From NCBI GenBank assembly GCA_036560445.1, contig DATBRG010000020.1, positions 1-64,000 of the forward strand: DNA of 64,000 nucleotides, in the 5' to 3' direction. Under the pieces are notes generated by a model. That model was given only the letters and a program-made list of their open reading frames with translations, did no database searches and was not told where the DNA came from. Source of the stretch: DATBRG01 sp036560445. GTDB taxonomy: Bacteria; Pseudomonadota; Gammaproteobacteria; Burkholderiales; Methylophilaceae. Of the stretch, positions 1 to 8,944 are shown in pieces; within the stretch, counting starts at the first letter, position 1; every line of letters starts with the position of its first letter. Position numbers and translations under genes: made by a program.

Positions 1-1153
1 GCCAGCGTGAAGGTTGGAAAGTCTGCTTGTTGGTGGCTTTGGAGGTAAGCTCAGTCAGGTCGTAGGGGTCTGCAGGTCCAGCGTAGTAATTCTCGCCATT
101 AATAAAATAATGAGTAGCCGCTATGCCGATCCCTAGTTCCACACCATCGCTTTTGCGCGAGCGGTTAAATACACGTTTAGGGGTAGTACCCCAATGCTTG
201 ATAAGGTAAGTCAGAATATCTGGGTAGCGCGGATCAGTGGCATTCTCCGGCAATTCGCTAGTATTAATCGGATCGCCGGCTTGCAGGCCCTGCAGGTGCT
301 TGTGCACTAGTCGTGCCAGTTCCATTGTAATAAATAGGATGTTGCTGTTGGCGTCTACCTCTTCTTTATTCTTTACGTAAGGGATGGGTGGGTTTTCGCT
401 ATCCAGGTTGATCAGAAAAATACCTGCTGGATTGGCAGGCAAACCTAAACCTTGTAACTGTGTGAGATGTGCATTACGCCTGATGTAATCTGCGACCAGG
501 CGAATGTCATTGGGCGCGAGGTGCTGTGGGTCAGCCAGTGACATCAACAACGCCTGTTTATATATCAGGCTAACAGAGGTACTTTGTTTATGGATGGCAT
601 CTGTGCTGACTTCGATATCCTGCAAAGACTGTTGCACGGCCAAAAGATAAAGCTGGTGCATATCTCCCCATAGGCTGCCTGGCAACGTGGAGTAAGTATG
701 ATAGTAAACCATGGCTAGCTGGCTCATGGCCTCCATGGCCCTAGTCACGACCAGGGCGTTAGATTTGCTGCTGCTCAGGCTGAATAATTTGCTTTGCTGA
801 TCAGTGAGTGCTAGTTTGTAACCATATCCTAGCTCCAGCCATAATGATTCAGCGGCCGCTGCATATTTTTTTGCCGGTGGCTGCAACGGTAAAGTCGCAT
901 TCCAGAATTGTGCGGTGAGGTTTTCTGCAATGTTACTAAGCGCCGGCCTGTATATCTCTAGCGCCTTAACTCTGGAGTCGGGCGCAACTTTCTGCCGATT
1001 CAGTATCTGCATTTCCTCCAGCAAGCGTGATGCTGCCTCGAGAGGATTGGCCGCTGGCAGGGCATTGACGAATTGGGTGACTTTTTGCGAACGGGTTTCT
1101 GCGAAAATCAGCGGATTGTCTTCTAAGGCTGGAATCTTAAGGCTGAGAGGCAT
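1..1153 (-). CDS. Unidentified conserved-looking protein, C-terminus cut by window edge
   Basis: An open frame runs on the minus strand from an ATG at 1153 to the window edge, giving at least 384 residues without a stop. The protein begins MPLSLKIPALEDNPLIF and is soluble, helix-rich and without a signal peptide or obvious membrane segment. A GGAG sequence 9 bases before the ATG decides the start; another ATG 7 bases upstream is out of frame. I do not recognise a domain with confidence. It vaguely recalls a betaproteobacterial family sometimes annotated as c-di-GMP/PilZ-related, but I cannot show that motif here. The codon pattern looks coding throughout. It is divergent from the yqhA-like gene that starts at 1280. 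Confidence 0.7.
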   Translation of the reverse strand, partial: MPLSLKIPALEDNPLIFAETRSQKVTQFVNALPAANPLEAASRLLEEMQILNRQKVAPDSRVKALEIYRPALSNIAENLTAQFWNATLPLQPPAKKYAAAAESLWLELGYGYKLALTDQQSKLFSLSSSKSNALVVTRAMEAMSQLAMVYYHTYSTLPGSLWGDMHQLYLLAVQQSLQDIEVSTDAIHKQSTSVSLIYKQALLMSLADPQHLAPNDIRLVADYIRRNAHLTQLQGLGLPANPAGIFLINLDSENPPIPYVKNKEEVDANSNILFITMELARLVHKHLQGLQAGDPINTSELPENATDPRYPDILTYLIKHWGTTPKRVFNRSRKSDGVELGIGIAATHYFINGENYYAGPADPYDLTELTSKATNKQTFQPSRW

Positions 1154-1279
1154 CTAGCATTACTCCATTGATAATATTGGGAATAGTAATGACTATCGTC
1201 AAATTTGTCACGGAGTAGCGTAGTTACCGACAATGCCAATGATAGAATCTGTATATCTGGTAGCTATGGAACTCAAAAA

Positions 1280-1831
1280 ATGAAATGGTTGGAGATGTTC
1301 TTCGAGGGCTTTCTCTGGAATAGCCGTTTTGTCATCATGCTGGCGGTCTTATCCAGCCTGGCAGCGGGTTTTGCGGTGTTTTACATTGCTACCGTAGATG
1401 TCTATTTCTTGTTGACTCATGTATTACACTACGCTGATAGTGATCTAACGAATGAAGCGCGCAAGCTGCTGCATGACGATACCATCTCACATGTGGTGGA
1501 GGTTGTAGATGGCTATCTGCTGGCGACTATCATGCTGATTTTTTCGCTAGGCCTGTATGAGCTTTTCATCAGCGATATTGATGCGGCCCAAGGGAGCAAG
1601 GCATCCAGTCGTGTGTTGGTGATACGTGACTTGGACGACTTGAAAAGCCGTTTGGCCAAGGTGATTGTCATGATTATGATTGTGTCGCTATTTGAGCATG
1701 CACTGAAAATGCAAATGAAAGATACCATAGACCTGCTTAATTTTGGTGGCAGTATCACCTTGATAGGTCTGGCGCTATTCTTGATGCACAAGGCAGAGAA
1801 TCATCCAGCGGTGAAGGAAGGCCATGATTAA
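1280..1831 (+). CDS. YqhA-family (UPF0114) inner-membrane protein
   Basis: A 183-residue membrane protein of the UPF0114/YqhA family, of unknown biochemical function. Four hydrophobic segments are visible, at about residues 17-37, 72-93, 124-141 and 154-172, with the family-like stretch LLATIMLIFSLGLYELFIS in the second. The open frame extends upstream to 1205, but the extra 25 residues are polar and unlike the family. I therefore place the start at the ATG at 1280, which gives MKWLEMFFEGF. Length is close to the E. coli homologue (about 164 residues). The stop overlaps the next gene by 8 bases, so the two are probably co-translated. Confidence 0.85.
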   Translation: MKWLEMFFEGFLWNSRFVIMLAVLSSLAAGFAVFYIATVDVYFLLTHVLHYADSDLTNEARKLLHDDTISHVVEVVDGYLLATIMLIFSLGLYELFISDIDAAQGSKASSRVLVIRDLDDLKSRLAKVIVMIMIVSLFEHALKMQMKDTIDLLNFGGSITLIGLALFLMHKAENHPAVKEGHD

Positions 1832-2282
1832 GCGTTGCCTGACTGCGCTACTGCTCATGCTGCTAATAGCGCCGGTGTTTGCCGGTCAGGCATTCACTTA
1901 TAAGGACACTGCAGGCAAGCAGCATAGCCTTTCGGATTTTAAAGGCAAGTGGGTGCTGGTGAATTACTGGGCAACCTGGTGTCCACCATGCCTTGAGGAG
2001 ATTCCCGATCTGGTTTCAATCTACGACCAGCGTAAGGATAAGGATATCATGGTGATAGGTGTGGCAATCGACTACAAGAATCCCAAACAGGTCGCTGATT
2101 TTGTCGATGACATGCTGATGTCCTACCCGATAGTTCTGGGCGATGACAAAACTGTCGCACAACTAGGCGCGGCTGAGGTCTTGCCAACCACTTATATATT
2201 CAATCCTCAGGGCAAACTGGTGGTGACTAAGCATGGCTTGATCACCAGGCAATACATAGACAAGCTGATCGCGGGTAACTAG
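1824..2282 (+). CDS. TlpA-like exported thioredoxin-fold protein
   Basis: A 152-residue periplasmic thiol-disulfide oxidoreductase of the TlpA/ResA type. Residues 1-20 form a signal peptide (cleavage likely after VFA). The thioredoxin fold follows, with the active-site motif WCPPC (Cys53, Cys56) and the cis-proline region around VLPTTYI. Such proteins reduce periplasmic disulfides, often in cytochrome c or copper-site maturation; the substrate cannot be read from the sequence. It overlaps the yqhA-like gene by 8 bases. It runs convergently into the DUF3579 gene, whose stop lies one base away. Confidence 0.88.
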   Translation: MIKRCLTALLLMLLIAPVFAGQAFTYKDTAGKQHSLSDFKGKWVLVNYWATWCPPCLEEIPDLVSIYDQRKDKDIMVIGVAIDYKNPKQVADFVDDMLMSYPIVLGDDKTVAQLGAAEVLPTTYIFNPQGKLVVTKHGLITRQYIDKLIAGN

Positions 2283-2283
2283 C

Positions 2284-2595
2284 TTAGTCTGGTACCGGGA
2301 TGCTATTTCCGGCAGCATCCAGCACGTTGAGCTGGTTTTCTTCTGCAAAGAACATCAATTGCTTGAATCCTTCCGGATTTACATCCTTGAGCTTCATATC
2401 AACCGCCAGACAGCGCACACCATTCACTACACGCGGCTTGAGGTAAGGTGAATAACGCAGTTTGCGATCCGTCCCGAAGCTGGCATAAGTGCTACACATA
2501 CGGTCTACCCAGTCGCTGGGGCGGAAAGGTTTACCAGCCCTGGTCAGGCCTTCGATAATAATTTCAGAAGTTACGGCATTGGCGCTTGTACTCAT
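2284..2595 (-). CDS. DUF3579-family protein
   Basis: A 103-residue cytoplasmic protein matching the DUF3579 family as I remember it: a short betaproteobacterial family with the pattern GLTRAGKPFRPSDWVDRMC and a later LAVDMKL stretch. The function is unknown. There is no signal peptide or membrane segment. It lies about 40 bases downstream of dolP on the same strand and could be the last gene of that envelope block. The start at 2595 (ATGAGTACAAGC) gives the full conserved N-terminus. Confidence 0.8.
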   Translation of the reverse strand: MSTSANAVTSEIIIEGLTRAGKPFRPSDWVDRMCSTYASFGTDRKLRYSPYLKPRVVNGVRCLAVDMKLKDVNPEGFKQLMFFAEENQLNVLDAAGNSIPVPD

Positions 2596-2635
2596 GTATC
2601 AGTCATTCTCTATTAAATTCAATCAATTATACCAG

Positions 2636-3250
2636 TTATTTCTTGGCGCCATCGTCCAGGTACTCAAACACCTTGACCACTTTTTCCACGCCTTCGGTGC
2701 CACGTGCTATTTCGACAGCGTCGTCTGCTTCCTGATGTGTGACTAGGCCCATGAGGTAAACAGTGGAGTTTTCAGTCACGACCTTGACGTAGTTAGCCGG
2801 AAAGCGGTTTTCCGTCAGCATGCGCCCTTTTACCTTGGAGGTGATGAAAGTGTCGGTGCTGCGGCCGGCTAATGAGCTTTTACCAGCAATAATCACTTCG
2901 TTAGTCACGCTTCGTACATTATCAATATTCTTCACAATGGCTTCTGCTTTTGCCTTGGCTTCCTGGTTAAAGGCCTCGCCAGTAATCAATACGTTACGGT
3001 TAAAGCTGGTGACATTGGCATGTATGTTCTCGGCGACTTGTTCGATGATGGCTTTTTCTGCCTTGATTTCTATGCCCTGATCTTCAATGTAGATGCCGGA
3101 AGTGCGCCGGTCTGCGGCCATTGCACCGCCTGCCGCGGCACCGCCGACAACTACTGGTACACACGCTGCGAGTTGGGTGGCAAGTGCTGCGGCAGCGAAT
3201 AATCGGATAATCATCATGGGTTTAACTTTGAAGGGGAGGTCTACATGCAT
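2636..3250 (-). CDS. dolP: DolP-like outer-membrane lipoprotein with two BON domains
   Basis: A 204-residue lipoprotein related to DolP (YraP), which in E. coli sits at the outer membrane and supports envelope integrity and BamA function. The signal sequence ends in a lipobox LAAC (Cys30). The two residues after the cysteine are Val-Pro, so there is no Asp retention signal. Two BON domains follow (about residues 55-115 and 125-198), each with the alternating sheet-helix pattern and conserved glycines. The start at 3250 has a GGAG ribosome site inside the end of diaA; the later ATG-ATG at residues 12-13 lacks one. Gene order lpoA-yraN-diaA-dolP matches the E. coli yraM-yraP region. Confidence 0.9.
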   Translation of the reverse strand: MHVDLPFKVKPMMIIRLFAAAALATQLAACVPVVVGGAAAGGAMAADRRTSGIYIEDQGIEIKAEKAIIEQVAENIHANVTSFNRNVLITGEAFNQEAKAKAEAIVKNIDNVRSVTNEVIIAGKSSLAGRSTDTFITSKVKGRMLTENRFPANYVKVVTENSTVYLMGLVTHQEADDAVEIARGTEGVEKVVKVFEYLDDGAKK

Positions 3251-3841
3251 TTAATTTACTCCTAGCAAAAAACAATCGATGGCATCGCACATACAGTGCA
3301 ATGTCAAAATATAAACTTCCTGGATTCGGGCGGGGTCATCGTGCGGCACCCCAATATGAATGTCTTCTGCACCCAGAAGTTCCACTACTCCGCCGCCATC
3401 ACCACCGCTGAATGCAATCACATGCATGCCGCGCTCATGGGCGGCCTCAATGGCTTTCAGTACGTTCTTGGAGTTGCCGCTACTGCTGATCGCCAGCAAA
3501 ACGTCACCAGCCATGCCTAATGCGGTAACCTGCTTGGAGAATATTTGCTGGAAGTGGTTGTCATTGGCTATGGTTGTTAGTGTAATGCTGTCGGCACTTA
3601 GTGCGATGGCAGCAAGACTGGGGCGTTCCATCTCGTACCGGTTGAGTAAGCGCGAAGCAAAATATTGCGCATTTGCTGCTGCTGCGCCATTGCCACAAGC
3701 CAATACTTTTTTCTCTTCCAGTAATGCCTTGGCGATCAATTCAGCTGCTTTGGCAATAGGCGTCGCCAGCAAATCTGCGAGCTCAAGTTTCAGTCGCGCA
3801 CTTTCTTCAAAGTGGGTGGAGATGCGAGCAGTTAAGTCCAT
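3251..3841 (-). CDS. diaA: DiaA/GmhA-like SIS-domain protein
   Basis: A 196-residue single SIS-domain protein. Homologues are DiaA (a DnaA-binding initiation factor in E. coli) and GmhA (sedoheptulose-7-phosphate isomerase). Visible motifs are the phosphosugar-binding region ACGNGAAAANAQYFASRL and a second SIS signature around LLAISSSGNSKNVLKAI. Position between yraN and dolP favours the DiaA assignment, because the enterobacterial order is the same, but an isomerase role cannot be excluded from sequence alone. The stop is directly adjacent to the dolP start. Confidence 0.85.
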   Translation of the reverse strand: MDLTARISTHFEESARLKLELADLLATPIAKAAELIAKALLEEKKVLACGNGAAAANAQYFASRLLNRYEMERPSLAAIALSADSITLTTIANDNHFQQIFSKQVTALGMAGDVLLAISSSGNSKNVLKAIEAAHERGMHVIAFSGGDGGGVVELLGAEDIHIGVPHDDPARIQEVYILTLHCMCDAIDCFLLGVN

Positions 3842-3865
3842 CTGATCAAGCTATTCTGTTTAAAA

Positions 3866-4207
3866 CTATGCGTCAAAGGCATTTTTTATCCACTCGATGC
3901 TTTCAATGTCGGGCTTGGTCATCAGTATGGCGTCAAAGCGGCAGGATGTAGAGCCGTGTTGCTGCAGATAGTGTTCGGCAGTGCGAGTGAGTTTTTGCTG
4001 TTTGCTGCTGGTGATGCTCATGCCGGCGCCGCCGAAGCTTGAGTTTGAGCGTAAGCGTACTTCAACAAACACCAGTGTTTTGCCATCGCGCATAATCAGG
4101 TCTACCTCACCAAAGTGACAACGATAATTATTTTCTAACAGTATCAAACCTTTTTGTTGCAGATAAGTGGCAGCTACCTGCTCTGCTTCACTACCCAGAT
4201 CGTTCAC
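3866..4207 (-). CDS. yraN: YraN (UPF0102) endonuclease-fold protein
   Basis: A 113-residue protein of the UPF0102/YraN family, which has a restriction-endonuclease-like fold and no firmly assigned role. The core pattern is visible: GEVDLIMRDGKTLVFVEVRLRS contains the Asp and the Glu-x-Arg residues of the nuclease-like site (usually EVK; here EVR). The gene starts inside the last four bases of lpoA (ATGA overlap), so it is translationally coupled to it. Confidence 0.9.
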   Translation of the reverse strand: MNDLGSEAEQVAATYLQQKGLILLENNYRCHFGEVDLIMRDGKTLVFVEVRLRSNSSFGGAGMSITSSKQQKLTRTAEHYLQQHGSTSCRFDAILMTKPDIESIEWIKNAFDA

Positions 4208-5862
4208 GGTGATTTTTCCAGCACTATACCGTCATTGCTGAATAAGCCCAATGATAGTTCACGCGTGATTTCGCCTGTAACCGAGACGTGTATCTTGCCA
4301 CTGAGGCCGTATATGGTAGCTGCCTTATGCTCGGCCAGTGCCTGTAAAACCTGGTAGCTGTCGGCCCCAAGCGCAAACCAGCGCTGCATTTCGCCTTGTG
4401 GAAGGTCCGCTGCCTCAGGTTTGTACGCCGCAAATGCGGCATCATCTCTATTTAGCAGCCAGGGTAAGTCGACAAAACGTACGGCCGAAAGTGGGGTATC
4501 CAGGTTGTCATGGCTGATTCCAGCATAAATGTGTGAGAAGCCAATTGTTGCAGTGCCTGGATCAAGATAGGGCCGGATCGCGCGGGCTTCTTCGGCATTT
4601 GCTGCCAGTAATATCATGTCTGCCGGATGGCTGGCGATCTGCGCTTTTAGTCCGGACATATCGGTTTTTTCATTGATGTTTAGCTGCAGTACGATACTGC
4701 CATCCTGTGCCTTCCAAGCGTCAGCGAAGGCTTGTGCCATATGTGCAGAAACTGCGCGGTCAGTGGCGACGATGATGGCATTTTGCATTCCGTAATTGCG
4801 CGCAATGTCGGCAATCTGATTCGCTTCTTCATGAACAGAGAGGCCAAAGCTATGCAGGTTCTGCTGGTTAGCAGTTTGGTCTGGTTCATTCAGGGCCAGT
4901 GTGGGAACACTGATTTTGCTTGCGGACAGGGCAGTGACTTCGTCTCGCGTGAGAGGGCCAATCACATACTTGGCACCTTCATTCAGAGCCTGCTGGTAGA
5001 TGGCACCGATTTCATCCTTATTACCATGTGTCGGGTAGATCTGGATTTCGCTATCGTCTTTGGTGATGGTCTGCGCAGCAACGATGCCTCGTTCAATCGC
5101 GTCTGAGGCGGGGTAGTAGGCATCAACCTCAAAAGGTAAGAGCAAGGCAATTTTGCCATGCAGGCCATTAGTTTTGTTCGTTACGGCAGCGGTATTTACT
5201 GTTTTTATGCCGAGTTGTTTAAGCAAATCCGCTGAAGCAGGATGGTCAGGATAGGCGCTGCGCCAGTTGGCGAGGCTTTGGCCGGCTTGCACTGTCAATG
5301 CTAAGTCTATCCAGCCTTGTATTGTGGTGTCCAGACTCTCACCACGCATTTCCACCAGTTGGTCTTTGGGTAGATTATTCAATGATGCCCAGATATGTTG
5401 CTGATTAGCTTGTATATCGGCAGTATCGGATAAATCAGTTTCGGCCAATGTGCGTTGCTCAAGCGCGCGCAACGGGTCCGGCTGGTTATCGTAGGCTAGT
5501 GCAAGGCTTGCGTGTAAACTTGCGTTTGCTTCGGGTATCAAGCCTGTTTCTGCTTGTAGTGGCAGTAGCAGTCGCAAAGCCATATCAAAATCGCTCTGCG
5601 CAACAGCGATATTGCCCGCAAGCAGCTTTGTATATGGCGACTGGCTGGGAATGCTGGCTTGTGCTAACTGCGCACAAGGGATGTCGGATTTCTTCAAGCA
5701 GGTAAGCCCATCAAGAAAATGGGCTTGCGGGCTCTTCTTGATTTGCGTGATGATGGGTTTTGCCGCTGCTGGAGGCTGCTGAGGTGGCTTGTTTGGCGCT
5801 GCAGTTGCCAATCCAGCAATCAATAACAATGGAAAAAAGAAGGCGATTTGACGTTGAATCAT
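4204..5862 (-). CDS. lpoA: LpoA-like penicillin-binding protein activator without a lipobox
   Basis: A 552-residue exported protein of the LppC/LpoA family. The N-terminal half is helical and TPR-like (about residues 45-215). The C-terminal half is a periplasmic-binding-protein fold starting near HGKIALLLPF (about 225-550). E. coli LpoA is an outer-membrane lipoprotein that activates PBP1A. Here the signal peptide ends in ATAAP, with no Cys near the cleavage site, so it looks like a signal peptidase I substrate. An upstream in-frame stop two codons before GCC-GCT-ATG rules out a missed longer N-terminus. The first 15 bases overlap the divergent rsmI gene. Confidence 0.85.
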   Translation of the reverse strand: MIQRQIAFFFPLLLIAGLATAAPNKPPQQPPAAAKPIITQIKKSPQAHFLDGLTCLKKSDIPCAQLAQASIPSQSPYTKLLAGNIAVAQSDFDMALRLLLPLQAETGLIPEANASLHASLALAYDNQPDPLRALEQRTLAETDLSDTADIQANQQHIWASLNNLPKDQLVEMRGESLDTTIQGWIDLALTVQAGQSLANWRSAYPDHPASADLLKQLGIKTVNTAAVTNKTNGLHGKIALLLPFEVDAYYPASDAIERGIVAAQTITKDDSEIQIYPTHGNKDEIGAIYQQALNEGAKYVIGPLTRDEVTALSASKISVPTLALNEPDQTANQQNLHSFGLSVHEEANQIADIARNYGMQNAIIVATDRAVSAHMAQAFADAWKAQDGSIVLQLNINEKTDMSGLKAQIASHPADMILLAANAEEARAIRPYLDPGTATIGFSHIYAGISHDNLDTPLSAVRFVDLPWLLNRDDAAFAAYKPEAADLPQGEMQRWFALGADSYQVLQALAEHKAATIYGLSGKIHVSVTGEITRELSLGLFSNDGIVLEKSP

Positions 5863-6708
5863 AGCGGCATATTATATGTGGTAGCCACGCCGATTGGAAA
5901 TCTGCAAGACATTACCTTGCGCGCACTCGAGATTCTTAAAAGCGTGGATGCGATTGCGGCTGAAGATACGCGACATACTTCCGGCCTGCTAACCCATTAT
6001 GGCATTCAAAAAAAGCTCATCGCAGTGCATGAGCACAACGAACATAAATCCGGCGAGGCATTGTTGGCACGCCTGCAGGCTGGTGAGTCGGTGGCTTTGG
6101 TCACTGATGCGGGTACTCCGGGCATCAGTGACCCGGGTGCAGTGGTCGTAGATGTATTGCGTAAAGCTGGAGTAAGAGTGGTGCCTATTCCTGGCCCTAG
6201 TGCGGTGATTGCTGCCCTTTCTGCTTCAGGAATTACTGCGCCGGGGTTCCTGTTTTATGGGTTTTTGCCGGCGAGTGGTTCGCAGCGTCGCAAAGTCCTG
6301 GAAGACTTGAAGACGCAAACTGCAACGCTAGTGTTCTACGAGGCACCGCACCGCGTGCTGGAAAGTGTCGCAGATATGGCAACGGTACTTGGGAATGACC
6401 GGCGGCTGACCCTTGCTCGCGAACTCACCAAAACTTTCGAAACCTTTTATCGTTGCCCGCTAGGCGAAGCGTTGGCTTGGCTGCAGTCCGATACCAACCA
6501 GCAGCGTGGCGAGTTTGTGCTTCTGGTTGAAACCGCGCCAGTAGTAGATGCTGGCCCTGTGAGCGAGGAAGCCGAGCACGTATTAAAATTACTATTGGCA
6601 GAACTACCGCTCAAACAAGCGGTAAAATTAGCCGCTGATATTAGTGGCGCTAAAAAAAATGCGCTATATGACCTTGCCTTGAAATTACAATCTCATGACC
6701 ATGAATAG
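5848..6708 (+). CDS. rsmI: 16S rRNA (cytidine-2'-O)-methyltransferase RsmI
   Basis: A 286-residue tetrapyrrole-methylase-fold enzyme that 2'-O-methylates C1402 of 16S rRNA using S-adenosylmethionine. Family signatures seen are LYVVATPIGNLQDITLRALE at the N-terminus, AAEDTRHTSGLL, and VTDAGTPGISDPG. The start is a TTG at 5848 preceded by AAGAAGG; a second TTG two codons later is also possible. The 5' end overlaps the divergent lpoA gene, so each promoter must lie within the other coding region. The 3' end overlaps pyrC by 14 bases. Confidence 0.93.
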   Translation: MTLNHSGILYVVATPIGNLQDITLRALEILKSVDAIAAEDTRHTSGLLTHYGIQKKLIAVHEHNEHKSGEALLARLQAGESVALVTDAGTPGISDPGAVVVDVLRKAGVRVVPIPGPSAVIAALSASGITAPGFLFYGFLPASGSQRRKVLEDLKTQTATLVFYEAPHRVLESVADMATVLGNDRRLTLARELTKTFETFYRCPLGEALAWLQSDTNQQRGEFVLLVETAPVVDAGPVSEEAEHVLKLLLAELPLKQAVKLAADISGAKKNALYDLALKLQSHDHE

Positions 6709-7738
6709 ACTGACTCTTACTCGCCCGGATGACTGGCACCTGCACCTGCGCGATGGTGATGCCTTAAAGGCTGTGTTGCCAGATACTGCCAGGCAATTTT
6801 CCCGCGCTATAGTTATGCCCAATCTGCGGCCGCCAGTGACTACCACTGCACAAGCCGAGGCCTATCGGCAGCGCATCATGGCGGCCTTGCCTGCCGGGCT
6901 GAAATTTGAGCCGCTGATGACGTTGTATCTCACGGATAACACGAAACCTGAGGAAATCGTCACGGCCAAGGCCAGTGGTGTCGTACATGGCGTCAAGCTC
7001 TATCCTGCCGGAGCTACGACTAATTCTGATTCTGGTGTCACTGATATTGCCAATTGTAATGGGGTGCTGGATGCCATGGCCAAGGTGAATTTACCTTTGC
7101 TGGTGCATGCCGAGGTTACCGATGCAGATGTCGACGTGTTTGACCGTGAGAAAGTCTTCATTGACCGTCACATGGTTCCGTTGCTTAAACGTCACCCGGG
7201 TCTGCGTATTGTGTTTGAACACATCACTACCAGGGATGCTGCCCAGTTTGTCGCAGCGGCGCCAGATAATGTTGGCGCCACCATTACTGCACATCATTTA
7301 CTCATGAACCGCAACGCGATGTTTGCTGGCGGTATTCGCCCGCACCACTATTGCCTGCCAGTGTTGAAACGCGAAGAGCATCGCCTGGCGCTAGTGGCGG
7401 CGGCTATATCTGGCAGCCCCAAATTCTTCCTGGGCACTGACAGTGCGCCGCATGCCAGGCATACCAAAGAAGCTAGCTGCGGCTGTGCCGGAATGTACAC
7501 TGCACATGCAGCTATCGAACTGTATGCGGAGGCTTTCGAAGCGGCTAATGCCCTGGATAAGCTAGAGGCCTTTGCCAGTTTCTATGGCGCCGACTTCTAC
7601 AATTTGCCGCGCAACTCGGAAGAAATCACTTTAGTAAAAGAATCGTGGAAGGTGCCTGAAGAATTGCAATTTGGTACAGAGTCGCTAGTACCTATGCGTG
7701 CCGGACAAACTGTTGCCTGGCGTTTCAGCGGAGCCTGA
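6695..7738 (+). CDS. pyrC: Dihydroorotase (class II, PyrC type)
   Basis: A 347-residue amidohydrolase-fold enzyme that interconverts N-carbamoyl-L-aspartate and L-dihydroorotate in pyrimidine synthesis. The HxH zinc motif is at residues 15-17 (WHLHLRDG). The lysine that becomes carboxylated sits in GVKLYPAGATTNS. Later metal histidines are in LLVHAEVTD and IVFEHITT, with the catalytic Asp in FLGTDSAPH. Length matches E. coli PyrC (348). The first codons overlap the end of rsmI. Met1 and Met3 are both possible starts. Confidence 0.96.
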   Translation: MTMNRLTLTRPDDWHLHLRDGDALKAVLPDTARQFSRAIVMPNLRPPVTTTAQAEAYRQRIMAALPAGLKFEPLMTLYLTDNTKPEEIVTAKASGVVHGVKLYPAGATTNSDSGVTDIANCNGVLDAMAKVNLPLLVHAEVTDADVDVFDREKVFIDRHMVPLLKRHPGLRIVFEHITTRDAAQFVAAAPDNVGATITAHHLLMNRNAMFAGGIRPHHYCLPVLKREEHRLALVAAAISGSPKFFLGTDSAPHARHTKEASCGCAGMYTAHAAIELYAEAFEAANALDKLEAFASFYGADFYNLPRNSEEITLVKESWKVPEELQFGTESLVPMRAGQTVAWRFSGA

Positions 7739-7742
7739 ACTC

Positions 7743-8888
7743 ATGTTTGACGCGCCACAAAGCAAATCGTTTCAGCCCCCGAAGAGAATCCTGTTAGGCC
7801 CTGGCCCGTCTGACGTCCACCAGCGCGTACTGGATGCCATGGCGCGACCGACCGTAGGCCATCTTGATCCACGATTCTCTGAATTGCTGGAAGAGTTGAA
7901 GGCCCTGATCCGTTATGCATTCCAGACCAAAAATGAGCTGACCTTTGCGCTTTCGGCCCCTGGCATGATTGGTATGGAAAGTTGTTTCGTTAATCTGGTG
8001 GAGCCGGGCGACAAGGTTGTCGTGTGTAGTAATGGAGTGTTCGGCCGCCGCATGATAGAGAATGTGTTGCGCTGTCGCGGCGATCTGGTAATCGTTGAAG
8101 ATGCCTGGGGTAAACCGGTCGATGCGCAGAAGCTGGAAGATGCGTTAATCGCCCATCCCGATACCAAAGTGGTTGCCTTTGTACATGCCGAGACTTCAAC
8201 CGGGGTGCAATCCGATGTCAAGCTACTCACTGAGGTCGCACACAAGCGTGGTGCCCTGGTGATTTGCGATAGCGTTACTTCGCTCGGCTGTACGCCGGTC
8301 CTGGTTGATGAGTGGGGTATAGATGCTATCTATTCAGCCACTCAAAAAGGCCTTTCCTGCACCCCAGGTTTGGCGCCGGTGAGTTTTGGTGAACGCGCGA
8401 TCGCTAAAATCAAGCAGCGCAAGGAGCGTGTGCAAAGCTGGTTCATGGATTTAGGTCTCATCATGAGCTACTGGGGTGAGGGCAAGAGAACCTATCACCA
8501 CACTGCACCTATCAATGCGCTGTATGGCCTGCATGAGTCGTTACTGATGCTGGCTGAAGAAGGGTTAGAGGCGCGCTGGCAACGTCACAGGGATGTGCAT
8601 CTGGCGCTAGTGAGCGGCTTGGAGAAACTGGGCCTGCAGTTGTTGGTTGACGCGCCATATCGCTTGCCACAGCTTAATAGCGTATTGGTACCGCAAGGTA
8701 TCGATGAGGCTAGGCTGCGCGCTGATCTGCTGGAAAAGCACGGTATTGAGATAGGTGCTGGCCTGGGAGACCTTGCTGGCAAGACGATGCGTATTGGATT
8801 GATGGGAACAAGTGCCACACAGGAAAATGTAGATGCCTGTTTGCGTGCTTTAAGGTTAGTATTAGCGGAGCAAAACTGGAAAAAGTGA
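7743..8888 (+). CDS. Alanine--glyoxylate (serine-type) aminotransferase, class V
   Basis: A 381-residue PLP enzyme of the class V aminotransferase group. It resembles mammalian AGT along its length: ILLGPGPSDVHQRVLDAM near the N-terminus, HAETSTGVQ, CDSVTSLGCTPV, and the PLP-lysine region YSATQKGLSC. The family converts glyoxylate to glycine with alanine or serine as amino donor. The start at 7743 is set by GGAG ten bases upstream, four bases after the pyrC stop. A longer frame from 7698 would add residues that overlap pyrC. The same window encodes glycolate oxidase (glcDEF), so a glycolate-glyoxylate-glycine route is possible. Confidence 0.88.
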   Translation: MFDAPQSKSFQPPKRILLGPGPSDVHQRVLDAMARPTVGHLDPRFSELLEELKALIRYAFQTKNELTFALSAPGMIGMESCFVNLVEPGDKVVVCSNGVFGRRMIENVLRCRGDLVIVEDAWGKPVDAQKLEDALIAHPDTKVVAFVHAETSTGVQSDVKLLTEVAHKRGALVICDSVTSLGCTPVLVDEWGIDAIYSATQKGLSCTPGLAPVSFGERAIAKIKQRKERVQSWFMDLGLIMSYWGEGKRTYHHTAPINALYGLHESLLMLAEEGLEARWQRHRDVHLALVSGLEKLGLQLLVDAPYRLPQLNSVLVPQGIDEARLRADLLEKHGIEIGAGLGDLAGKTMRIGLMGTSATQENVDACLRALRLVLAEQNWKK

Positions 8889-8944
8889 TATCTGGGTTTA
8901 TTTATATAAAAGTTTGAGCTGGCAACTTAAAAGGTGAGGGGATC

